Of a stretch of DNA of 7,253 nucleotides, positions 1-4,798 are shown piece by piece. This stretch comes from Gammaproteobacteria bacterium. GTDB taxonomy: Bacteria > Pseudomonadota > Gammaproteobacteria > Steroidobacterales > Rariloculaceae. Location of the stretch: the NCBI GenBank assembly GCA_004357505.1, contig SMWC01000005.1:1-7253 (forward strand), written 5' to 3'. Position 1 is the first letter of the stretch, and each line of letters starts with the position of its first letter. Under the pieces are notes generated by a model, which was not told the origin of the DNA, did no database searches, and worked only from the letters and a program-made list of their open reading frames with translations. A program made the position numbers and the translations under genes.

Positions 1-895
1 CGAGAAAGATATCGATGACGACGTACGTTCCGTCATCACTGAGCGTGTATCGCTCGACGACATGCTTCTGTGCACCCGACGGGACACCCGTGCCGTTACC
101 GGAACGGAGATCCGCAAATTGCGCCGTATCGACGACCAGAACGCCATCCTCCCACCGGCCGATCGAGTGGCCTTGACGGGTCCGCTCACCACTCTCCGGA
201 TGTTCCCGCCCGTCCATATGGATGATTCGATCCGAGTCAAAAAACTCGCTTCGTAGCAGAATTGTCTGCTCGCCGATTTGAATCTCGTTGACGAACAAGC
301 CGACCGCGACAATCGCGGGCGAGGTCGGCCCGACGCAGCTCGCAGCCGGACTGTCGGTGTAAAAATTGTATTGCGCCTTCGCGGCGGCGCCCTTCTCGGT
401 TAACGGGACCTCGCTCAGAAGTTCGTAGAACGGATCGATGGTTGCGCCGCGCCCCTTCCAGAGGCCCGCCAGGTCCGTCGTCGTGGCGCTCGAGCGCGGA
501 TCGCCAGAGCGTTGCGCCAGAGTCGTCCCGTCTTCCTTTTCGAGCGACAGCAAAAGGACATAGTTGCGGCCCGCCGCTCGCTCGGGATGGCCCCTGACCG
601 TAATGGCGTCCCCGGGCCGTAGCGAATCGGGCGTCCAGCCACTACGTATCATGATCGGCGTCGCGCCCGTTTCGACTTCCCATGCCACGACTCCGCCGAG
701 GGCATCGGTGCCCTCCACGTCGATGTAGACATGAGGATTTCGCCAGAGAAAACGAGTGACCGTGCCCTGAAAGGCCACGACCGCATCGGTATCGAAGCCC
801 GCTTCGCTGTGATGGCCTGAGGCCGGCAAGACCACGGCCGCTGCCAGTGCGGCTAACGCAGTGCACCCCCACGAACGGCGACCACTTGCTGGCAT
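1..895 (-). CDS. Secreted DUF6152-family protein, 3' end cut by window edge
   Basis: I translated this by hand: an uninterrupted frame of 298 codons from an ATG at 895 down to base 1 with no stop, so the C-terminus lies outside the window. Residues 1-27 look like a signal peptide (Arg-Arg near residues 6-7, Ala/Leu/Val-rich core, ending LPASG), leaving a mature N-terminus of HHSEAGFD. WRNPH is at 51-55, a single mature-region Cys at 187, IHMDGR at 225-230 and GHSIGRWEDG at 242-251. These match the neighbouring paralogue and the DUF6152 pattern (HHS start, WxNPH, GHSxGRWxG). By alignment to that paralogue about 35-45 residues are missing. It begins 7 bases after the paralogue's stop without a clear Shine-Dalgarno sequence, which suggests coupled translation in one operon. 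The protein is predicted periplasmic or extracellular. Family function is unknown to me. The reading frame is certain; the family name is recalled from motifs. Confidence 0.85.
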   Translation of the reverse strand, partial: MPASGRRSWGCTALAALAAAVVLPASGHHSEAGFDTDAVVAFQGTVTRFLWRNPHVYIDVEGTDALGGVVAWEVETGATPIMIRSGWTPDSLRPGDAITVRGHPERAAGRNYVLLLSLEKEDGTTLAQRSGDPRSSATTTDLAGLWKGRGATIDPFYELLSEVPLTEKGAAAKAQYNFYTDSPAASCVGPTSPAIVAVGLFVNEIQIGEQTILLRSEFFDSDRIIHMDGREHPESGERTRQGHSIGRWEDGVLVVDTAQFADLRSGNGTGVPSGAQKHVVERYTLSDDGTYVVIDIFL

Positions 896-902
896 CGGTG
901 CT

Positions 903-1949
903 CTACAAATCTTCCCTATCCCATTCGCAGTTATACGGTCTGATTGCCTCGCCGGGCACCCAGATCCAGGTCCTCCCCAGCTCGACCGGCTCGGTAAAGA
1001 TCGCCGGGTCCGTCGCCGTGAGTCCGTAGTTTAGGGTCCGGCCATCGGCGCTCGGTGTAAAGCGCTCGACGAGGTGCAGCGCATCGGTCTGCCGAATTCC
1101 GGATTGATCGAACCACGGCCAATCGATGTCGGTCGTCGTGACCTCGAGCGTGTCGCCGTCCCAACGCCCGACCGAATGGCCATACGGACTCGAATCCGCA
1201 CCGCCGGCACGAACGTCAGCACCCATGTGTATTCGGCGCATCGTATCCAGCTCCTCCAAATACAGCAGAATGTCGTCGCCGTCCCGCACGAATTCCAGCG
1301 GGTAACCCTGATCCATGATCGCCGGCATCCCGTTACGACAATGAATATAGGGGTTGTCGGCCACCGGATCCCAAGTCGCCTGGTCCGCCCGAGCCTGTTC
1401 GGTCAGCGGATAGCTGTCGCGCCACAGCGCGCGTTCGGTATCGTCGGCTCCAGATACCGAGCCATCCCGGCTCCAGACTCGAAACAGGCCGGTCACCGTA
1501 GCGCTCGAACTGTGTATTTTCTCCGCCTGGTAGTCCGCGAGCGCTGTTCCCGCCAGCGTCTGTGTCCAGCGCGGGGCGGCTAAATTTTCGGCGACGAGCT
1601 CTCGACCATCGGTCAAGAGTACGTTGGTCACGAACATTGCGTGCGGATTGCGGCGGCCGCGAAAGCCGGCCATAAGCAATGCGTCCCCGACATGGAAGAT
1701 GTCGGGCCCAAGGCCGGCACGCGCTAGCTGCGTGGACGCCCTCGTCTCGCCGAGCCAGACGACGGTGCTGCCGTCGTCCCCTACCGTCTCAACAATCAGT
1801 AGCGTATGGGGGTTCCGCCACTCGATCTCGGTCAGGGTCCCGGCGATCTCAACGATATCGCTCCGGTCGAAATGGACGTTGGGTGAGTGATGTGCGCCCG
1901 CAGCGGCGTACACGGCCAATGCCCCTAACAGAGTCAAGATTCGAGTCAT
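903..1949 (-). CDS. Secreted DUF6152-family protein, complete
   Basis: A 348-residue protein with a short signal peptide (residues 1-19, MTRIL then a hydrophobic core ending AAAGA), so the predicted mature protein starts HHSPNVHFD. The N-terminal domain (about 20-125) is probably beta-rich and carries WRNPH at 44-48. The C-terminal part carries IHMG at 240-243, GHSVGRWDGDTLEV at 258-270, LVERFTPSADGRTL at 293-306 and a DPxxFTEP stretch at 314-321. Two mature-region cysteines, C204 and C341, could form a disulfide after export. The same layout recurs in the adjacent downstream gene, so this is a tandem duplication that has diverged strongly outside the motifs. The start ATG sits directly before the signal peptide, with a weak purine-rich GGCGGAA upstream. 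It is first in a two-gene unit and divergent from tatD. No enzymatic motif is recognisable. The family assignment rests on motif recall; export is well supported. Confidence 0.85.
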   Translation of the reverse strand: MTRILTLLGALAVYAAAGAHHSPNVHFDRSDIVEIAGTLTEIEWRNPHTLLIVETVGDDGSTVVWLGETRASTQLARAGLGPDIFHVGDALLMAGFRGRRNPHAMFVTNVLLTDGRELVAENLAAPRWTQTLAGTALADYQAEKIHSSSATVTGLFRVWSRDGSVSGADDTERALWRDSYPLTEQARADQATWDPVADNPYIHCRNGMPAIMDQGYPLEFVRDGDDILLYLEELDTMRRIHMGADVRAGGADSSPYGHSVGRWDGDTLEVTTTDIDWPWFDQSGIRQTDALHLVERFTPSADGRTLNYGLTATDPAIFTEPVELGRTWIWVPGEAIRPYNCEWDREDL

Positions 1950-2038
1950 GAGACCGGTTCCGCCCGCTCGTTCTTCCGCAGTCGATTATTACACTTTTTG
2001 TCGGCACGGACGCCCGCGGGCTGGCACAATCCGCGGCC
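1950..2038. promoter_or_regulatory. Divergent intergenic region between DUF6152 pair and tatD
   Basis: These 89 bases must hold the start signals for both divergently transcribed units unless promoters lie inside genes. On the minus strand an AATAAT element (near 1985-1990) resembles a -10 box but lacks a well-spaced -35. On the plus strand TTGTCG (1998-2003) and CACAAT (2025-2030) are 21 bases apart, too wide for a normal sigma-70 promoter. Two copies of the palindrome CCGCGG (2014-2019 and 2031-2036), the first inside an 8-base palindrome at 2013-2020, start 17 bases apart and could be operator half-sites or chance in GC-rich DNA. The regulatory role is inferred from gene orientation, not from a convincing motif. 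Confidence 0.4.
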
Positions 2039-2830
2039 ATGGAGCCGCTGACCGACATCGGGCTGAATCTCACCCACGATAGCTTCGACGCGGATCGTAC
2101 CGAAGTGATTCAGCGGGCGGAGGCGGCGGGTGTCGCGCGCTTCATCATCACCGGCACATCGGTGACTGAGAGCGCCCGGGCCCTGGAACTCGCCCAGTCT
2201 CAGCCCGGCAAATTTTTCGCGACCGCCGGAATTCATCCCCATCATGCCAAGCAGTTCGATCAATACAGCAGCGACGCGCTTCGCGTGCTGCTGCAAAACC
2301 CGGAGGTCGTCGCGGTCGGCGAATGCGGTCTGGACTTTTTCCGCAACTTCTCACCGCAGCAGGCTCAGGAAACGGCCTTCGCCGCCCACTTGGAGCTCGC
2401 GGCGGAGACCGGCCTACCTGTCTTCCTGCACCAGCGTGGTGCCCAAGAGCGTTTTATCAACATACTGCGCCCTGTCCGGAACCGGCTTGCCGGCGGTGTT
2501 GCGCACTGTTTCACAGGGGGGATCGACGAGTTGCGGCCGTTGCTCGATCTGGATCTCTACATCGGTATCACCGGCTGGCTGTGTGATGAGCGACGCGGTG
2601 ACGCACTGCGCGCGGCGGTACCGGCGATCCCGCTCAATCGCCTGCTCGTGGAAACCGATGCGCCCTACCTCTTACCGCGCGACCTGGCGAAACAACCTCG
2701 CTCGCGGCGCAACGAGCCCAGCTTCCTGCCGCATATTCTCCACCGACTTGCTGCAGCGATCGACAAGCCCGTCGATCGCGTCGCTGAGGCCACGCGCCTC
2801 AACACCGAGCGCCTGTTCAGATTGGCTTAG
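2039..2830 (+). CDS. tatD: TatD family metal-dependent deoxyribonuclease
   Basis: A complete 263-residue protein, close to the roughly 260 residues usual for TatD. It is a cytoplasmic TIM-barrel metal-dependent hydrolase; the E. coli enzyme is a 3'-to-5' exonuclease on DNA and RNA linked to DNA repair, and despite its name is not needed for Tat export. Motifs follow in order: DIGLNLT at 6-12 (the E. coli TatD variant of the HxH strand), GIHPHH at 64-69, GECGLDF at 94-100, FLHQR at 129-133, HCFTG at 156-160, GITGWLCDERRG at 176-187, VETDAPYLLPRDL at 204-216 and RRNEP at 223-227. Likely metal or catalytic residues are E95, H131, H156 and D207. The NLT-type N-terminus and the CDERRG and RRNEP segments point to TatD itself rather than YcfH or YjjV. 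No Shine-Dalgarno sequence precedes the ATG, but the N-terminus aligns well with E. coli TatD, so the start is probably right. No tatABC genes are adjacent. Confidence 0.95.
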   Translation: MEPLTDIGLNLTHDSFDADRTEVIQRAEAAGVARFIITGTSVTESARALELAQSQPGKFFATAGIHPHHAKQFDQYSSDALRVLLQNPEVVAVGECGLDFFRNFSPQQAQETAFAAHLELAAETGLPVFLHQRGAQERFINILRPVRNRLAGGVAHCFTGGIDELRPLLDLDLYIGITGWLCDERRGDALRAAVPAIPLNRLLVETDAPYLLPRDLAKQPRSRRNEPSFLPHILHRLAAAIDKPVDRVAEATRLNTERLFRLA

Positions 2831-2831
2831 C

Positions 2832-3392
2832 CTACCGCGGCGCCGGCTCGGTGACCTGCTGGACTTTTTCCCAGTGCGGATAGAAGGCTTCCATCAAGCG
2901 ATCCAGCTCCGCTCTCGCAGGTTTTCGGTAACGAGCTCGAAGCTCGTCCGGGAAGATCACGTGTGTTGGGCGACCTTTGCTGAAGTCAGCTTCTTCAGAA
3001 AACAGGATATGACCAGTTACCGGTAGGTCTCTCGCCTGCACCTTGAGCGCTGCGACCCGGTCGTAAAGTGCCGGTTGCGGATTGTGGAACGAAAAACGCC
3101 GTGCACGACTGATCACGGTCCATTCATCCATGCGATCGCTCGCGAATACCACTCCCTTGATACTGTTGATTTCGACAACCACCAAGCCCTTGGCCGTCAG
3201 TAACACGTGCTGAAGGTGGATCTGACCGCCCATGCCGTCGGGCAACAGAATGTCCTGCATCGAGTCCACAGCGATCGAGCGTAACGTCTCCTCCAGGTCA
3301 CGGCGACGATGACGCCAGCGATGAACCAGGGCCAGCACAAGGATGGCGGCAACAATGGCTACGGCGAGCGCTATCAGGTAGTTATAATTCAC
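2832..3392 (-). CDS. Membrane-anchored NERD (nuclease-related domain) protein
   Basis: A complete 186-residue protein. One hydrophobic segment at residues 5-23 is followed by a strongly basic stretch (HRWRHRRR, 24-31), which predicts an N-terminal inner-membrane anchor with the rest in the cytoplasm. Residues about 46-135 resemble the NERD domain: DILLPDG, GGQIHLQHVLLTAKGLVVVE (56-74), GVVFASDRMDEW (80-91), then NPQPALYDRVAALK (104-117). NERD is a PD-(D/E)XK-like nuclease-related fold. The usual Asp of the Q-I-D-H segment is absent, and the E-x-K signature reads E74-I-N76, so activity may be reduced or lost. The start codon is GTG with no visible Shine-Dalgarno sequence; it is the only plausible start before the membrane segment. 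The gene follows thrC on the same strand after 38 AT-rich bases and ends one base from the convergent tatD. The physiological role is unknown; the domain call comes from pattern recall. Confidence 0.8.
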   Translation of the reverse strand: MNYNYLIALAVAIVAAILVLALVHRWRHRRRDLEETLRSIAVDSMQDILLPDGMGGQIHLQHVLLTAKGLVVVEINSIKGVVFASDRMDEWTVISRARRFSFHNPQPALYDRVAALKVQARDLPVTGHILFSEEADFSKGRPTHVIFPDELRARYRKPARAELDRLMEAFYPHWEKVQQVTEPAPR

Positions 3393-3430
3393 TTTAAATA
3401 TTTGTGATAAATTACTGTATTTTAATGTTT
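3393..3430 (-). promoter_or_regulatory. AT-rich spacer between thrC and the NERD gene
   Basis: Only 5 of these 38 bases are G or C, in strong contrast with the GC-rich genes on both sides. Read on the minus strand it holds TAAAAT and other A/T hexamers that could act as a -10 box, but I find no good -35 at proper spacing and no hairpin followed by a U tract. It is the untranslated leader of the GTG-started NERD gene, and might serve as a promoter, an AT-rich upstream element or an unstructured ribosome-loading site in the absence of a Shine-Dalgarno sequence. The composition is observed; the function is inferred. Confidence 0.35.
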
Positions 3431-4741
3431 TTACCAGTCGTCCAGAGCCCCGGCTAACGCTGACGCATGCGGTTGCAAGGCCTCGCAGTGTGCTGGCAGT
3501 TCAAGCAGTACCGCAAGCTCAGGCGGAACCGGTACGGACGCGTCAATAATTTCCTCGACGATAGTGTCGAACTTTGCCGGGTGAGCCGTCGCAACGATGA
3601 TCCAGGGTTCCCCGATGCGACGGGCCTGGGGCAGCTGATCGTAGGCCCAGGCTGCGGTCGCCGTGTGCGGGCACCAGACCCGGCCCAACCGCCGATAGTC
3701 CTTGGCAATCTGCTGACGAATGGCGGCGTCGTCTACGGGGTAAACCTCCACCGCGCGGCGTAACTCGCCGAAGTCCGGAATCAGGTCGCGAAGACGCTCC
3801 ATATTGCTCGGATCACCGACGTCCATCGCAGAAGCGAGTGTCTGGATACTCGGCCGAGGCTGCCAGTCGCCGGTGGCAAGAAAATCCGGAATTGTTCGGT
3901 TGGCATTGGTCGCCAGGATGATATCGCCGATCGGCATCCCCATCGCCCTTGCCCAAATACATCCCAGCGCGTTGCCTAGATTACCCGTCGGCACGATGAA
4001 GTTGGCCTGCGTGCCGTGCGCACGATAGTGCCAGAGGCTGGCTGCAGCGTGGTAGACCACCTGCGGCAGCAACCGGCCGATATTGATGCTGTTGGCGGCG
4101 CTAAGCCGGTGGCGCGTGTTCAGATCCGCGTCGGTAAAGGCCGCCTTCACCATCGCCTGGCACGCGTCGAATGTGCCGCTAACCTCGAAGGAACGCACGT
4201 TTCCAGTCCAACAGGTGAGTTGGTGCTGCTGCCGTGGCGAGACCAGATCCTTGGGGAACAGGACACCGACACGGATGCCGCGACGCCGATGAAAAGCGGC
4301 GGCGACCGCGGCACCGGTATCGCCAGAGGTCGCCACCAGTATCGTCAGCGGCCGGCTATCCTTAGAATCCAGGTCCGGTAGCGCGCGCTCCATCGCGGCC
4401 GCCAGAAAGCGGGCGCCCACGTCCTTGAACGCCAGCGTCGGTCCGTGGAACAGCTCGAGGACCGCCAGGTCTCCCTGCTCGACCGCCAGCGCCTCCAATG
4501 GGATCGGGAAGTTCAACGCATCGTCGCAGATTGCTGCGAGGCTATCGGCGAGCGCTGAGTCGACGAAAAACGGGGCTAATAGCTCGGTACCGATCTCCGC
4601 AATCGTTTCGCCGTGAATCTCGTCGGCGTCGAAGCGGGGCAGCTCCTCAGCAACATACAGGCTGCCATCGGGCGCAAGACCCTGCAGCATGGCGCCAACC
4701 AGGTCGGTTTCGTGGCCACCCCGGGTACTCAGATAGCGCAT
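3431..4741 (-). CDS. thrC: Threonine synthase
   Basis: Pyridoxal-phosphate enzyme that converts O-phospho-L-homoserine to L-threonine and phosphate, the final step of threonine synthesis, in the cytoplasm. I start it at the ATG at 4741 (436 residues; E. coli ThrC has 428), because the family begins M-[RK]-Y-x-S-T-R-G. A TTG two codons upstream (4747) is possible but less likely. Numbered from that ATG: HGPTLAFKD at 99-107, with K106 the expected PLP Schiff-base lysine; ATSGDTG at 137-143; SAANSINIGRLLPQ at 214-227; the phosphate-binding loop PTGNLGNA at 251-258; and MDVGDPSNMERL shortly after 300. All key motifs are intact and the protein ends in LDDW. It lies 42 bases downstream of the aspartokinase-homoserine dehydrogenase gene on the same strand, so co-transcription is likely. 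A weak purine run (GACGAG) lies about 8 bases before the ATG. The homoserine kinase gene usually found between the two is missing. Confidence 0.97.
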   Translation of the reverse strand: MRYLSTRGGHETDLVGAMLQGLAPDGSLYVAEELPRFDADEIHGETIAEIGTELLAPFFVDSALADSLAAICDDALNFPIPLEALAVEQGDLAVLELFHGPTLAFKDVGARFLAAAMERALPDLDSKDSRPLTILVATSGDTGAAVAAAFHRRRGIRVGVLFPKDLVSPRQQHQLTCWTGNVRSFEVSGTFDACQAMVKAAFTDADLNTRHRLSAANSINIGRLLPQVVYHAAASLWHYRAHGTQANFIVPTGNLGNALGCIWARAMGMPIGDIILATNANRTIPDFLATGDWQPRPSIQTLASAMDVGDPSNMERLRDLIPDFGELRRAVEVYPVDDAAIRQQIAKDYRRLGRVWCPHTATAAWAYDQLPQARRIGEPWIIVATAHPAKFDTIVEEIIDASVPVPPELAVLLELPAHCEALQPHASALAGALDDW

Positions 4742-4782
4742 AGGCAATGCTCGTCAGCCGACTTCTGAAAATGACTCAGGCG

Positions 4783-4798
4783 GCTAATCGTGATTAGC
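4783..4798. repeat. Perfect 7-base inverted repeat over the thrA stop codon
   Basis: GCTAATC (4783-4789) and GATTAGC (4792-4798) are exact reverse complements separated by two bases. The thrA-type stop codon (4784-4786) lies inside the left arm, so the element overlaps the last codons and ends 41 bases before the thrC ATG. As RNA it could form at best a six-pair stem with a four-base loop, and it has no U tract, so it does not look like an intrinsic terminator. It could be a protein-binding palindrome, a weak intercistronic hairpin or chance. Confidence 0.45.

Noticed and set aside
863..865. Cys 11 in the partial DUF6152 signal region as a lipoprotein anchor
   Set aside because: It sits near the start of the hydrophobic core and follows Ser-Trp-Gly, which does not fit a lipobox; cleavage before HHS at residue 28 is more plausible.
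415..872. Two short minus-strand frames (415-642 and 642-872) that could be taken for small genes
   Set aside because: They are out of frame within the partial DUF6152 gene, whose frame is continuous from 895 to 1 and keeps the family motifs.
1074..1583. A 169-codon plus-strand frame opposite the complete DUF6152 gene
   Set aside because: Antisense to a gene with a signal peptide and family motifs; its composition looks like a GC-rich shadow frame and nothing in it is recognisable.
1996..2030. A sigma-70 promoter for tatD made of TTGTCG and CACAAT
   Set aside because: The spacer is 21 bases and both boxes deviate from consensus, so I kept only a general intergenic call.
2244..3026. A 260-codon plus-strand frame overlapping tatD and running into the opposing NERD gene
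   Set aside because: It is a shifted frame of tatD, very rich in Arg, Ser and Cys with no domain pattern, and it covers two better supported genes.
3400..3440. Intrinsic terminator after thrC
   Set aside because: The region is T/A-rich, but I find no GC-rich stem before a U run on the minus strand.
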